The translations under genes and the position numbers were made by a program. The notes beneath the pieces are model-generated. The model was not told the DNA's origin, did not search any database, and worked only from the letters and a program-made list of their open reading frames with translations. From contig NZ_JALHLS010000001.1 in NCBI RefSeq assembly GCF_022844445.1, positions 310,001-374,000 of the forward strand: a stretch of DNA of 64,000 nt, in the 5' to 3' direction. Shown one piece after another: positions 9,253-18,351 of the stretch. Source of the DNA: Hyphomonas sp. (GTDB lineage Bacteria; Pseudomonadota; Alphaproteobacteria; Caulobacterales; Hyphomonadaceae). Within the stretch, counting starts at the first letter, position 1. Every line of letters starts with the position of its first letter.

Positions 9253-10242
9253 TTACGCTTCGCTGGGCTTGTGGAATTCGCCGTAGGTGCGGAACCGCCA
9301 GAGGTAGCGCGGCACGATAGCTTCGACTGATTCTAAATCGGTGACGCCGAGATCGCGAATGGTCAGCGCATCCTTCGCGACCACATTGTCGTCCTGCAGC
9401 AGTTCTACCTGCGAGCCAGTCAGCGGCGGATTGCCAAGCGCACCCCAGGCAAATGGCGGCACATAGCGCCAGATGGCGCCGATCAAATAGCCGAGCGGAC
9501 GCGCCGCAAAGAAAGGCACCGGGATCTTGAAGCGCTTGAGGTCGATCGTCTTCAGGATGATGTCGTAGAGTTCGTTGAATGTGTAGATGCGAGGACCGCC
9601 GAGTTCGTAGGTCTTGCCTTCGGCGGTTTCCGAATCGACCGCTGCGGCAATCGCGCTGGCGACATTGCCGGCATAAACCGGCTGGAACTTCGTCTTGCCG
9701 CCGCCAATGGCAGGCAGCACCGGCGCCGAGCGGGCCATCGCTGCAAACCGGTTGAAGAATTGGTCTTCCGCGCCGAACACGATGGACGGACGCAGGATCG
9801 TCGCCGTCGGAACGGCCTGGCGCACGGACGCCTCGGCCTCTGCCTTGGTGCGGGCATAGGGGGACTTCGACCCGGCATTTGTGCCGATGGCGGACATCTG
9901 GATGAAACGGGTGATACCTTTGGCGGCGGCCGCTTCGGCCACCAGCGCGGCGCCCTCGGCCTGCTCGCCCGAAAAGGTCTGCTTGCCGCGCTCGAACAGG
10001 ATGCCGACGAGGTTCACGACCGCATCAGCGCCTTCGAGCGCGCGGTCAATCGAGGCGCGGTCCTTGACGTTGGCCTGCACGATGTCGACCCAACCCGGCG
10101 GGCCGGCAAGGCGGACATCGATGGCGGTATGGACCCGGCGCACGGCAACCCGTACGCGCCAGCCTCGCTCAACCAGCGTCCTTGCCGCATACCGGCCGAT
10201 GAAGCCGGAGCCGCCAAAAACCGTGACCAATCCCTTGCTCAT
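9253..10242 (-). CDS. NAD(P)-binding, complex I NDUFA9-subunit-like protein
   Basis: A 329-residue atypical short-chain dehydrogenase. A Rossmann signature, VFGGSGFIGR, lies near the N-terminus. VNLVGILFERG and a YARTK element (Tyr and Lys of the SDR active site) follow, then a C-terminal region typical of the NDUFA9/39-kDa complex I accessory subunit-like family in alphaproteobacteria. These proteins bind NADPH and are linked to complex I assembly or stability or to quinone metabolism; the role here is inferred. ATG 10242 is chosen over an upstream in-frame start because AGAGG lies 8 bases before it and the Rossmann strand starts right after. Confidence 0.85.
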   Translation of the reverse strand: MSKGLVTVFGGSGFIGRYAARTLVERGWRVRVAVRRVHTAIDVRLAGPPGWVDIVQANVKDRASIDRALEGADAVVNLVGILFERGKQTFSGEQAEGAALVAEAAAAKGITRFIQMSAIGTNAGSKSPYARTKAEAEASVRQAVPTATILRPSIVFGAEDQFFNRFAAMARSAPVLPAIGGGKTKFQPVYAGNVASAIAAAVDSETAEGKTYELGGPRIYTFNELYDIILKTIDLKRFKIPVPFFAARPLGYLIGAIWRYVPPFAWGALGNPPLTGSQVELLQDDNVVAKDALTIRDLGVTDLESVEAIVPRYLWRFRTYGEFHKPSEA

Positions 10243-10381
10243 GCGCAGCGCCTCTTTGCGGGCCAGCCCCGGCCGGCCGCGATTCCTTGTATTGCCGCCT
10301 TTGACCACAGGAAGGTTGCCAATGTCCATGCGGCATGCGCGGCGAAAATCCCGGCCTGCGTCCTGCCTGCCTGATAGACGG

Positions 10382-11005
10382 TCAGCTTCGCATCAGGCCG
10401 GAAGCTTTCAGCAGCTTGCCGGCACGTACGACGCGGTCGAGCTTGTGCTCGCTGGAGCGGTCACCCTTGTTCGAGTCCGGGTGGAAGCGGCGAATATACT
10501 CGGCGTATCGCGCGCGGATCTCCACCGGCGTGGCATCCGCCTCGAGGTCAAGCTCGCGCAGGGCCCTGAGTTGAAGGCTCGAGCGGTGGGCCTGGACGCG
10601 CGCCTCGGCCGCTGGCGTATCGTCCATGTCGAAGAAGCCTCGGCCCGCCCAGCGGCGCGGGTCATTCACATGTGCGCTGCGCTTGCCGCCCAGCGGCCCG
10701 CCGCCCATCCGCCAGGTGCGTTTGTGGCCATAGCGTTCCGAACGCACGAACGAGGCGGCTTCAGCCTCGCTCATGCCTTCAAAGAAATTGAAGCGGCGAT
10801 TGTAGTCGGACACGTGCTGTTCGCAGAAGAAGTGCCGTCCCTTGCCGCCCTGACGCGGCGCCGGAAAGGCACCTTCGAGGTCACAGCCATGCTCATCGCA
10901 GACACGTGTTTGCTTCGCACGAGCCCGCGAAGCCTCGTCCTTGGGCGGGTTCACGCGTATATCTTTGAACTTGACGCGGTAACGGAAGGGATCGCTGTCG
11001 GACAT
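10382..11005 (-). CDS. J-domain (DnaJ-like) protein
   Basis: A 207-residue protein whose last ~60 residues form a J domain: ALRELDLEADATPVEIRARY with the HPD tripeptide in RRFHPDSNKG. J domains stimulate Hsp70 ATPase activity. The N-terminal part has a CDEHGCDLEG pair of cysteines and FFCEQHV, which suggests a small metal-binding element. This arrangement (N-terminal Cys/His region, C-terminal J domain) is common next to bolA in alphaproteobacteria. The ATG at 11005 is 31 bases from the divergent bolA start, so the two promoters must be compact. Confidence 0.85.
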   Translation of the reverse strand: MSDSDPFRYRVKFKDIRVNPPKDEASRARAKQTRVCDEHGCDLEGAFPAPRQGGKGRHFFCEQHVSDYNRRFNFFEGMSEAEAASFVRSERYGHKRTWRMGGGPLGGKRSAHVNDPRRWAGRGFFDMDDTPAAEARVQAHRSSLQLRALRELDLEADATPVEIRARYAEYIRRFHPDSNKGDRSSEHKLDRVVRAGKLLKASGLMRS

Positions 11006-11036
11006 GGGCCATGATAATAGGGAGCGCCGCTTAAAG

Positions 11037-11309
11037 ATGCCACAACCAAGTGACAGACGATCGCGAATTGAAGAGGCGCTGACCGAAGCCTTTGCGCCCG
11101 TCTCGCTCGCCATTACCGATGACAGTGCCAAACATGCCGGCCATGCCGGGGCCGCCCCAGGCGGCGAAACGCATTATTCGGTCGAGATAGTTTCGGACGC
11201 CTTTGCCGGTCTCTCGCGCGTCCAGGTACAGCGCACCGTCATGCTCGTCCTGCAGAAGGAATTTGACACGGGCCTGCACGCTCTCGCTCTGAAGGCCAAT
11301 GCGCCTTAA
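11037..11309 (+). CDS. bolA: BolA family protein
   Basis: A 90-residue BolA-like protein. The core has DDSAKHAGHAG, then a THYSVEIVSDAFAG strand-helix motif and a conserved C-terminal HALALKANAP. BolA proteins act with monothiol glutaredoxins in Fe-S handling and can bind DNA. The start at 11037 gives the normal family length; an upstream in-frame ATG at 11004 would overlap the divergent J-domain gene start. The stop TAA lies within the palindrome TTAA that is also the stop of the convergent CBS gene. Confidence 0.9.
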   Translation: MPQPSDRRSRIEEALTEAFAPVSLAITDDSAKHAGHAGAAPGGETHYSVEIVSDAFAGLSRVQVQRTVMLVLQKEFDTGLHALALKANAP

Positions 11310-12568
11310 TTCGTGTCCACCTTCGAGATGTTCACGCCGGTTACCTGGTTGCGCTGCCGACGCAGGATGTTGAACCGATAGCCGTGGAAAACGAATGTCT
11401 GCCCCGGCTCGGGAATCGTCTGCGCCTCATGAATGACGAGGCCAGCCACAGTGACCGCTTCGTCATCCGGCAGCACCCAGCCGGTCGCACGGTTCACGTC
11501 ACGGATCGGCACCCAGCCATCGACATTGACGGAGCCGTCGGCCTGCGGGCGCACGCCCTGGATCTGCACGTCATGTTCGTCATGGATCGCGCCGACGATC
11601 TCTTCGAGAATATCCTCCAGCGTGATCATGCCCTGCAACTCGCCATACTCGTCGACAACCAACGCGAAATGCTGGCCCTTTGACAGGAATTGGTCGAGCT
11701 GGTCCTTCACCGGCGTTGTCTCCGGAACGAACCAGGGCTTTCGCAGGATAGAATCGAGATCAAGCTTCGACAGGTCGCCGCCCATCGGCAGCGCTGCGCG
11801 CAGAAGATCCTTGGCATGCAGGATGCCGATGATCTCTTCCTTTTCGCCCCGGTACAGCGGTAAGCGCGTATGCGGGCTCGCCAGCGCCTTCATCACAAGC
11901 TGCCGGCGGTCCATGTCGGCATTCAGCATCTGAATGTTCTTGCGGTGAATCATCACGTCTTCGACCGTGAGATCCTTAAGGTCCAGCGCGCCGACCAACC
12001 GCAACCGGTCACCGCTTTCGACGCCGCCATCCATCGCATGCAGGTCAATCGCCCCGCGGATTTCCTGCTCCGCGGAAACTGGCGTTGCCGAGGCTGACTG
12101 ACCAAGAAGCCTCAGGATGCCGTTCACGATGAAGCGGATCAGCTGGATGATCCCTGATGCCCCGCGCACCAGAATGCCAATCGGCCTTGCGACACGCAGC
12201 GCCACACTGTCCGGGCGCGAGATCGCATAGGTTTTCGGCATCACTTCCGAGAAGATCAGGACCGTCACGGTCATGACTGCGGTGGAGATGAGCAGCGCAT
12301 AGCCGCCGACGCCGAACATGGAGGTAAAAAGCGACGTCGCCAGCACCGATGCGAGGATGTTGACGAAGTTGTTGCCAAGCAGGATGGCGCCGATGAAATC
12401 CTCGCGCCGCGCCAGCAGACGGTTGACCGCAAGGGCCCGCTTGTCGCCTTCCTTCTCCAGCTGGTGCATGCGCGCGCGGGAGGCGGCCGTCAGCGCGGTT
12501 TCTGATCCCGAGAAGAACGCCGAAAGGCAAAGCAGGACAAAGATGGCAATCAGGTAGCCGGCAATCAT
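11306..12568 (-). CDS. HlyC/CorC (CNNM) family membrane protein with CBS domains
   Basis: A 420-residue protein with a DUF21 transmembrane domain (about residues 1-190; FFSGSETALTAASRARM is the family hallmark). A pair of CBS domains follows (HAKDLLRAALPMGGDL, VVDEYGELQGMITLEDILEEIVG), then a C-terminal CorC/HlyC domain. The family includes the CorB/CorC and CNNM magnesium transport proteins, so Mg2+/Co2+ export or homeostasis is likely. It lies 18 bases downstream of aroB on the same strand. Its 3' end overlaps bolA by 4 bases tail to tail. A second paralogue is at 25113-26420. Confidence 0.9.
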   Translation of the reverse strand: MIAGYLIAIFVLLCLSAFFSGSETALTAASRARMHQLEKEGDKRALAVNRLLARREDFIGAILLGNNFVNILASVLATSLFTSMFGVGGYALLISTAVMTVTVLIFSEVMPKTYAISRPDSVALRVARPIGILVRGASGIIQLIRFIVNGILRLLGQSASATPVSAEQEIRGAIDLHAMDGGVESGDRLRLVGALDLKDLTVEDVMIHRKNIQMLNADMDRRQLVMKALASPHTRLPLYRGEKEEIIGILHAKDLLRAALPMGGDLSKLDLDSILRKPWFVPETTPVKDQLDQFLSKGQHFALVVDEYGELQGMITLEDILEEIVGAIHDEHDVQIQGVRPQADGSVNVDGWVPIRDVNRATGWVLPDDEAVTVAGLVIHEAQTIPEPGQTFVFHGYRFNILRRQRNQVTGVNISKVDTN

Positions 12569-12586
12569 TTCGGGCGGTAGGTCTCT

Positions 12587-13717
12587 CTACGCTGTTTCAA
12601 GGAGTTCGCGGCCGAGGAAAGCCTCGATCGAGGAAAGATCCGCATCCGGATGAATGTAGGAGGCGCCGATCCCGCGCGCGAGGATGAGCGGCACTCGCCC
12701 GCCGCGCGCCTTCTTGTCCTGCTGCATCAGTTCGGTGAGGCGCGGCGCGGTAAAACGCGCCCGGTCCCGCCCGCCGAGGTCTGCTGGAAGGCCGGATGCG
12801 CGGATAACATCAGCGACCCGGCGCGCATCCGCTGCCGGTGTCACGCCGAGCCCGGCGCCATAACGGAAAGCCAGCGCCATGCCGAGCGCGACGGCCTCGC
12901 CGTGCAGGAGGTCCGGCCCGTAGCTGTTCGCCGCTTCCAGCGCATGCCCGAAAGTGTGGCCGAGGTTCAGCAGCTGGCGCACGCCCGTCTCAGTCTCGTC
13001 CTCGACCACAATCGCCGCCTTGGCCGCGCACGAGCGGGCCACGGCGTAGCGCGCCGCTTCCGGCTCCAGCGCCAGCACCTTGCTGCCATTCGCCGATAGC
13101 CAGTCGAAGAAAGGCGCGTCATTGATCAGGCCGTATTTCAGGATCTCGGCATAACCAGCCTTCATCTCCCGGTCCGGCAGCGTGGCGAGGAGCTCCGTAT
13201 CCGCGATCACGAGACGCGGCTGGTAGAAAGCCCCGACCAAGTTCTTGCCGCGCGGCGTGTTCACCGCTGTCTTTCCGCCTACGGAGGAATCAACCTGCGC
13301 CAGAAGTGTCGTGGGCACCTGCACGAAACCCATGCCGCGCTTCATCAGGCTGGCCGCGAGCCCGCCCATGTCGCCGATCACGCCGCCGCCGAACGCGATC
13401 AGCACATCGCCCCGGTCCGCGCCCCCAGCCAGCAGCCAGTCGAGCACAGTGCCGAGCTGGGCGAAGGTCTTCGTCTGCTCGCCAGGCGGCAGCGCCATCC
13501 AGTCCAGCTTGATCCCGGCCCCGGCGACGGCGGCCTCCAGCCGCGGCTTGTGATGGCGCATCACCGTCTCGTCAGTCAGCACATAGGCGCGCGGACGCTT
13601 AACCAGACCTGTAAGGCGCGGCCCCAGCTCTTTCAGTGCGCCATGCCCCACGAGGATGTCATAGGCGCGCGCGCCGAGATCGACGCGGACGGCTTCAGGT
13701 GCGGAAGAGGAAGTCAT
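12587..13717 (-). CDS. aroB: 3-dehydroquinate synthase
   Basis: A 376-residue AroB, second step of the shikimate pathway, converting DAHP to 3-dehydroquinate with NAD+ and a divalent metal. The NAD-binding loop [14 protein letters not shown] and the metal-binding set are visible: Glu in YAEILKYG, His in [11 protein letters not shown] and His in [10 protein letters not shown]. Its ATG overlaps the aroK stop (ATGA at 13714-13717), the usual translational coupling of aroK-aroB. Confidence 0.97.
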   Translation of the reverse strand: MTSSSAPEAVRVDLGARAYDILVGHGALKELGPRLTGLVKRPRAYVLTDETVMRHHKPRLEAAVAGAGIKLDWMALPPGEQTKTFAQLGTVLDWLLAGGADRGDVLIAFGGGVIGDMGGLAASLMKRGMGFVQVPTTLLAQVDSSVGGKTAVNTPRGKNLVGAFYQPRLVIADTELLATLPDREMKAGYAEILKYGLINDAPFFDWLSANGSKVLALEPEAARYAVARSCAAKAAIVVEDETETGVRQLLNLGHTFGHALEAANSYGPDLLHGEAVALGMALAFRYGAGLGVTPAADARRVADVIRASGLPADLGGRDRARFTAPRLTELMQQDKKARGGRVPLILARGIGASYIHPDADLSSIEAFLGRELLETA

Positions 13718-14277
13718 GTGGGGGTCCAGGTCTGCAGGGCTTTGAGGATGGAATTGACCGTATTTGTATGCGGCCCATCCTTGGACTGAACATTGAGGTC
13801 AGCCTGTGAATAAAAGGGTGCGCGCTCGCTCACGAGATTGGAAAGATGCGTCTTGGCATCGGCGCGCTTCAGCAGCGGACGGTTGTCGCGCTTCTGCACG
13901 CGCCGCCACAGCGTCTCGAGGTCGGCGTTCAGCCACACTGTCACCGCCTTCTCACGCATCAATGCTCGCGTTTCGGCGTCAATGAAGGCCCCGCCCCCGG
14001 TCGCCAGCACATGCGGCGGCAATTCCAGCAGCCGCTTGATCACCTGCTTCTCGCCGCGCCGGAAATCGGCCTCCCCGTGCAGGGCAAAGATGTCAGAGAT
14101 CGACAGGCCCGCCGCCTTCTCGATTTCCGTGTCGCTGTCATAGAAGGGCCGGTCCAGCTTTTCCGCCAGGCGCCGTCCGACCGTAGACTTTCCAGCGCCC
14201 ATCAGGCCAACAAGCGCAATCGTCCGCCCCGCATAGGGCAGCTCGGCACTCGAAGGGTCACTGTCATCCGGCATCAC
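13714..14277 (-). CDS. aroK: Shikimate kinase
   Basis: A 187-residue AroK, which phosphorylates shikimate with ATP. Walker A is GLMGAGKST (residues 24-32). The shikimate-binding elements YDSD, FRRGE and ATGGGAF follow, then the lid arginine region KRDNRPLL. A second Met at position 2 could be the true start. The gene is the first of aroK-aroB and probably of the run down to the CBS membrane protein. Confidence 0.96.
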   Translation of the reverse strand: MMPDDSDPSSAELPYAGRTIALVGLMGAGKSTVGRRLAEKLDRPFYDSDTEIEKAAGLSISDIFALHGEADFRRGEKQVIKRLLELPPHVLATGGGAFIDAETRALMREKAVTVWLNADLETLWRRVQKRDNRPLLKRADAKTHLSNLVSERAPFYSQADLNVQSKDGPHTNTVNSILKALQTWTPT

Positions 14278-14392
14278 TCTCTCTTACCCGGCGTTGCGCG
14301 CCAGTCCTAGACCTGCCACATAGACGGCGCATTCTGGCGGCAGGATTCGCTTGCGATTCCAGTCGCCAAACCAGTTTTCGGGGCAGAAATCC

Positions 14393-14530
14393 ATGCGCAA
14401 ATTCCTGATCGGCTTCGTCGTCATCGCTGTGGCGGTCATCGGCGGCATGTGGTGGCTGGGCCAGCAGGCCGTCAAGAACCCGCCCCCGGATGGCGAAACC
14501 CGGATTCCCGTCGAGGGCGTATTCGAGTAA
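14393..14530 (+). CDS. Small single-pass membrane protein (45 aa)
   Basis: A 45-residue reading frame: MRKFLIGFVVIAVAVIGG at the start is one transmembrane segment or an uncleaved signal anchor. A WW pair and a short polar tail (PPPDGETRIPVEGVFE) follow. GC-rich third positions and a purine-rich GGGGCAG about 7 bases upstream support it. It sits 50 bases before xerD on the same strand. I do not recognise the family; the topology suggests a periplasmic tail. Confidence 0.55.
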   Translation: MRKFLIGFVVIAVAVIGGMWWLGQQAVKNPPPDGETRIPVEGVFE

Positions 14531-14580
14531 AAACAAGCGGTTTCACCCGCCCTTAAGCCTGCGGCATTAGCTTTTCAGGC

Positions 14581-15477
14581 ATGTCCGACAAGCTGCGCAT
14601 TGGCGCCTTCCTCGAAATGATGTCTGCCGAGCGGGGCGCCAGCCCGAACACGCTCGATGCCTATGGCCGCGACCTGCTGGACGCCTCCGAATTCTGCTCC
14701 GGCCGCCTGACCCGCGCGAAAGCCGCCGAACTCGGCGCCTGGGTCAATGACCTGGCTGAGCGCGGCCTTGCCCCTGCCTCGCAGGCCCGCAAGCTCTCCG
14801 CCCTGCGCCGCTTCTTCCGCTTCCTGTTCGAAGAGGGCGATCGCAGGGACGACCCCACCGCCCGGCTCGACGGCCCCTCACCTGCCCGCGACATTCCGGA
14901 TGTCCTCTCCCGCGAGGAGATGAAGGCGCTGATCTTCGCCTGCGGCAGCGACACGCGCCTCAAATGCCTGGTTGAGCTGCTCTACGGCGCGGGCCTGCGC
15001 GCCTCGGAACTCGTCTCCCTGACGATGGGCAGCCTGCCCCGCCGCAAGGGCGCGCGCTGGGCCACCAGCGACATCATCATCCGCGGCAAGGGCGGCAAGG
15101 AACGCCTCTGCCCCCTCGGCCGACCGGCCCTCGCGGCGCTGACCGACTGGCTGGACGAACGCACCGACCCGGATGTGAAGACCCGCGCCGAGGACTTCGT
15201 CTTCCCTTCTCGAGGGGCCTGCGGCCACCTCACGCGCCGCCGCCTCGGCCAGCTGCTGGAAGGCCTCGCCGCCGAAGCGGACATCGATCCCGGCCGCGTG
15301 CATCCGCATGCCCTGCGCCACGCCTACGCAACGCACCTCCTGCAAGGCGGCGCGGACCTGCGTGCGGTGCAGATGCTGCTCGGCCATGCCGACATCGCGA
15401 CGACGCAGATCTACACGCACGTCCTCACCGACGAGCTTCAGGAACTGCTGGAAACCGCTCATCCGATGGCGACCTGA
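14581..15477 (+). CDS. xerD: Tyrosine recombinase XerD
   Basis: A 298-residue site-specific recombinase of normal XerC/D length. It has an N-terminal SAM-like DNA-binding domain and a catalytic domain with all expected residues: Arg140 (GAGLRASEL), Lys173 (RGKGGKERL), His243 and Arg246 (HALRHAYATHLL), His269 (LLGHADI) and the nucleophile Tyr278 (TTQIYTHV). XerD acts with XerC at dif to resolve chromosome dimers. The chromosomal context beside aroKB, with no other phage genes, favours XerD over an element integrase. Confidence 0.9.
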   Translation: MSDKLRIGAFLEMMSAERGASPNTLDAYGRDLLDASEFCSGRLTRAKAAELGAWVNDLAERGLAPASQARKLSALRRFFRFLFEEGDRRDDPTARLDGPSPARDIPDVLSREEMKALIFACGSDTRLKCLVELLYGAGLRASELVSLTMGSLPRRKGARWATSDIIIRGKGGKERLCPLGRPALAALTDWLDERTDPDVKTRAEDFVFPSRGACGHLTRRRLGQLLEGLAAEADIDPGRVHPHALRHAYATHLLQGGADLRAVQMLLGHADIATTQIYTHVLTDELQELLETAHPMAT

Positions 15478-15540
15478 GCACTCAAGACACGGTATAGCCC
15501 GCGGCGCTCTTGTCCTGGCCGCCCCCTTTACCGGCAACCC

Positions 15541-15741
15541 TTACCGGTTCATGCGGCCCTGAGTGTACCAGTCGAGCCGGTCACCCTCCCGGGTGTTAAC
15601 CCACAGCGCGTGGATGACGCCCGGCAGCCAACCGATCAGCGTCAGAATAAGGTTGATCAGGAACTGAACCCCTATGCCCTGTTTCAACGCCACCGCGACC
15701 GGCGGCAGGAAGATGGTGAGAAGGATCATCAAGAGCGACAT
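15541..15741 (-). CDS. YqaE/Pmp3 family membrane protein
   Basis: A 66-residue protein with the two-helix Pmp3 pattern: LLTIFLPPVAVALKQGIG, then FLINLILTLIGWLPGVIHALWV. Family members are small hydrophobic proteins linked to membrane potential and salt or stress tolerance in yeast and plants; bacterial roles are unclear. The ATG at 15741 (MSLLMILL) has AAGGA 8 bases upstream and gives the normal family length, so upstream in-frame starts are rejected. Confidence 0.85.
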   Translation of the reverse strand: MSLLMILLTIFLPPVAVALKQGIGVQFLINLILTLIGWLPGVIHALWVNTREGDRLDWYTQGRMNR

Positions 15742-15864
15742 CGGAATTTCCTTTGCGAGAACCTCGAACATCAACGGCTGAATCGCCCGGACGTTCCCCG
15801 CCATTCACAATTTGACGCAGTGCAGCATGCGTCCTAATCCTGCTGGCGCCAACCGGAGAGACAC

Positions 15865-16920
15865 ATGAGCCAGAAAACGCCGCGCAACTTCTTTAAACCG
15901 CTCGCCATCGGCGCGCCGGACCCGATGCGCGAACTGCCCGTCCGGCTCGAACGGATGATCCACTTTGTCCCCGGCCATAACGAGAAGATCCGCCCGAAGG
16001 TGCCAGACATGGCCAAACAGGTCGATGTGATCCTCGCCAACCTCGAAGATGCCATCCCCGCCGACGCCAAGGACGCCGCCCGCGCCGGCGCCGTCGAGAT
16101 GGCCAACATGGTCGACTGGCAGAAATCCGGCACCGGCTTCTGGAGCCGCGTAAACTGTCTGAACTCCCCCTGGTTCCTCGATGACGTAACCGACCTCGTG
16201 CTGAAGGCCGGCCACCAGCTCGACGTCATCATGCTGCCCAAGGTCGAAGGCCCTTGGGACATCCACTATGCCGACCAATTCGTCGCCCAACTTGAAGCAA
16301 AAGCCGGCCTTTCCCGCCCGATTCTCTTCCACGCCATCCTCGAGACTGCCGAGGGTGTCGCCCGCGTAGAGGAAATCGCCCTCGCTTCACCCCGCATGCA
16401 GGGCATCTCTCTCGGTCCGGCCGACCTTGCCGCCAGCCGCAAGATGAAAACCACCCGCGTCGGCGGCGGCCACCCCTTCTACCGCGTGCTCGAAGATCCG
16501 CATGCGGACGGCAGCGCCCGCGCCAACGCGCAGCAGGACCTCTGGCACTACACCATCGCCCGCCTCGTTGACGCCTGCCGCATGGCCGGCATCAACGCGT
16601 TCTATGGCCCCTTTGGCGACATTTCCGACCTTGACGCCTGCGAGCAGCAGTTCCGCAACGCCTTCCTTCTCGGCTGCGCAGGGGCCTGGTCGCTCCACCC
16701 CAACCAGATAGCGATTGCCAAGCGCGTCTTCTCTCCGGACCCGGACGAAGTGAAGTTTGCCCGCAAGATCCTCGCCGCTATGCCGGACGGCACCGGCGTC
16801 GCCATGATCGACGGCAAGATGCAGGACGACGCCACCTGGAAACAGGCCAAGGTCATCTCCGACCTCGCCGACCTCGTCGCCGCCAAAGACCCGGAGCTGG
16901 CTGCGGCCTACGCTAGCTAG
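15865..16920 (+). CDS. HpcH/HpaI-CitE family CoA ester lyase
   Basis: A 351-residue TIM-barrel lyase of the CitE/malyl-CoA lyase family. The metal/CoA region is visible in [18 protein letters not shown], then [19 protein letters not shown] and [10 protein letters not shown]. Homologues cleave or form C-C bonds of malyl-CoA, methylmalyl-CoA or citramalyl-CoA. It is longer than the ~300-residue citrate lyase beta subunit and matches an alphaproteobacterial subgroup of ~350 residues. The substrate cannot be read from sequence. The 3' end overlaps a frameshifted gene on the other strand by 8 bases. Confidence 0.85.
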   Translation: MSQKTPRNFFKPLAIGAPDPMRELPVRLERMIHFVPGHNEKIRPKVPDMAKQVDVILANLEDAIPADAKDAARAGAVEMANMVDWQKSGTGFWSRVNCLNSPWFLDDVTDLVLKAGHQLDVIMLPKVEGPWDIHYADQFVAQLEAKAGLSRPILFHAILETAEGVARVEEIALASPRMQGISLGPADLAASRKMKTTRVGGGHPFYRVLEDPHADGSARANAQQDLWHYTIARLVDACRMAGINAFYGPFGDISDLDACEQQFRNAFLLGCAGAWSLHPNQIAIAKRVFSPDPDEVKFARKILAAMPDGTGVAMIDGKMQDDATWKQAKVISDLADLVAAKDPELAAAYAS

Positions 16921-17529
16921 CCGCCCGCAACCGCGCCCGCTTCTGCACGCCCGCCGCGATCCTAAACGCGGCGGCGCCGAGCATCAGCGCTGTGATGCCG
17001 CCGAACATCCAGCCCGGCCCGCGCCCTTCCAGCACGCGGCCGAGATACGAATTCAGGAAGACAAGCCAGACTTGCCAGCTGCCCACAAGGCGCAACCGCG
17101 GCCAGTTCCGCCCCAGCCGTCGCTGCGCTGCGTTGATCGAAGTCGCCGCCAACAGCGCGATCGACAGCTGGGCAAGCCCTCCCCCCGACAACACGCACCA
17201 AACCAGGTTCTTCGCCGGTCACCGCGAAGTAGGCGACAAGCACGCCGAGATGGATGAAGTGCGCAGGCGCGAAGGCGAGTCCGATGTGCCTCCGATTGAT
17301 CACGAGGAAGCGTGCCGCCGTTGAGCGCGTGGGCTCGAACAGCGCGCTTGCCGAGAACGCAGCGACGAAGAACTCGGATGTGCGCGCCGTCAGGCGCGTC
17401 AGCCGCCGACATGAGCTCTGGCGCGGCCACCCAGACCGCTCTCGCCATCGCCGCGTCCGACCAGCCGAAGAAGGCCGCCGCATCTGTGGCGCGCGCCTCA
17501 CGCAGCTGCTCGAACGCCTTGCCGGCGCG
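16913..17529 (-). pseudogene. Frameshifted gene for a multi-pass membrane protein
   Basis: Coding signal runs through three different minus-strand frames. About 17529-17385 encodes AFEQLREARATDAAAFFGW and onward. About 17385-17212 encodes TARTSEFFVAAFSASALFE, then RHIGLAFAPAHFIHLGVLV. About 17210-16913 encodes NLVWCVLSGGGLAQLSIALL, then QVWLVFLNSYLGRVLEG and a last TM to the stop. Joined, these give ~200 residues with several TM helices resembling ferric-reductase-like membrane proteins (RRHLGLAFA / HLxHL pattern; from memory). At least two single-base shifts are needed, one near 17380 and one near 17210. No clear start remains before the divergent hydrolase. Sequencing error is the alternative. 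Confidence 0.55.
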
Positions 17530-17587
17530 CCCGCCCCGGATTGACGCGCGCCTACACCCGCCCGAGAGTAGCGCCGGGAGGACATAC

Positions 17588-18343
17588 ATGACCGACAATC
17601 TCAACGCCGCCGCGCGCGCCCTCCTCGCCGAACTCGTGCCAAGCCCTGTCAGCGCGGCGCCTGGTCAGAACATGCTGCCGCCGAATGCGCGCCGCGATTT
17701 GGGCGAGACGCCGCTCTGGCGCGCGCACGAGGGCCCGGCCACATTGTTCGTGCACGGCTGGAACGACACCCACCGGATCTGGCGCCAGTACGCGCAGGAC
17801 TTCCTCTCAAATACCCGCGCCGTCCTGCTGATGGACCTGCCGGGTCACGGCGCCTCGAAATCGAAAGGGTATGGCGCAGAAGCGGCCGGTCGCGCCGTGT
17901 TCGAGGTTTGCGCCGCCGAGGCGCCCATTGACACGATTGTCGCGCATTCCTTCGGCTGCATTGCTACCGCGAACGCGCTGAAGGCCGGCGCGAAGGCCGA
18001 CTATGTCGTGCTGATTGCGCCGCCCGTCCTCGGCTGGGCAGAAGCCAAACGCCGCGAGGGCGCCGATCCCGACGCGCTCGCCGCCGCCCTTGAGTTCGTC
18101 CGCGCTTCCGGCGGCGGTGAACTCGCTCCGTTCGACTTCGCCGCAGCGCTCTCCGGCTTTTCCGGCAAACTCCTCTTCATCGGCTCGGACGCAGACATCG
18201 GCTGCCCGCTGGACGAAATTTCCGCTCTCGCGGCAAAACTTCCAGGCGCCGAAGTCCACGGCGTTGCGGACCTCGACCACCGCGAACTATGCCTCGACCG
18301 TGACGTCTTCGAAAAAATCCTCGCCTTCCTCGGCTACGCCTAA
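17588..18343 (+). CDS. Alpha/beta hydrolase
   Basis: A 251-residue alpha/beta-hydrolase. The strand/oxyanion region LFVHGWNDTHRIW, the DLPGHGAS motif and the nucleophile elbow AHSFGC (Ser) are in the usual order. A late acidic residue and the His in LDHREL could complete the triad. The substrate is unknown. ATG 17588 has GGGAGG 7 bases upstream. An upstream extension in the same frame is rejected because it overlaps the neighbouring degraded gene and lacks family similarity. Confidence 0.8.
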   Translation: MTDNLNAAARALLAELVPSPVSAAPGQNMLPPNARRDLGETPLWRAHEGPATLFVHGWNDTHRIWRQYAQDFLSNTRAVLLMDLPGHGASKSKGYGAEAAGRAVFEVCAAEAPIDTIVAHSFGCIATANALKAGAKADYVVLIAPPVLGWAEAKRREGADPDALAAALEFVRASGGGELAPFDFAAALSGFSGKLLFIGSDADIGCPLDEISALAAKLPGAEVHGVADLDHRELCLDRDVFEKILAFLGYA

Positions 18344-18351
18344 GCGCCGCG

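Noticed and set aside
14581-15477. Tyrosine recombinase as sign of an integrated element
   Set aside because: Length, motifs and housekeeping neighbours fit XerD; no att repeats, phage genes or tRNA are seen nearby.
17254-17587. N-terminal extension of the alpha/beta hydrolase at 17588
   Set aside because: It is read through the degraded membrane-protein gene and has no family similarity; a good ribosome site supports ATG 17588.
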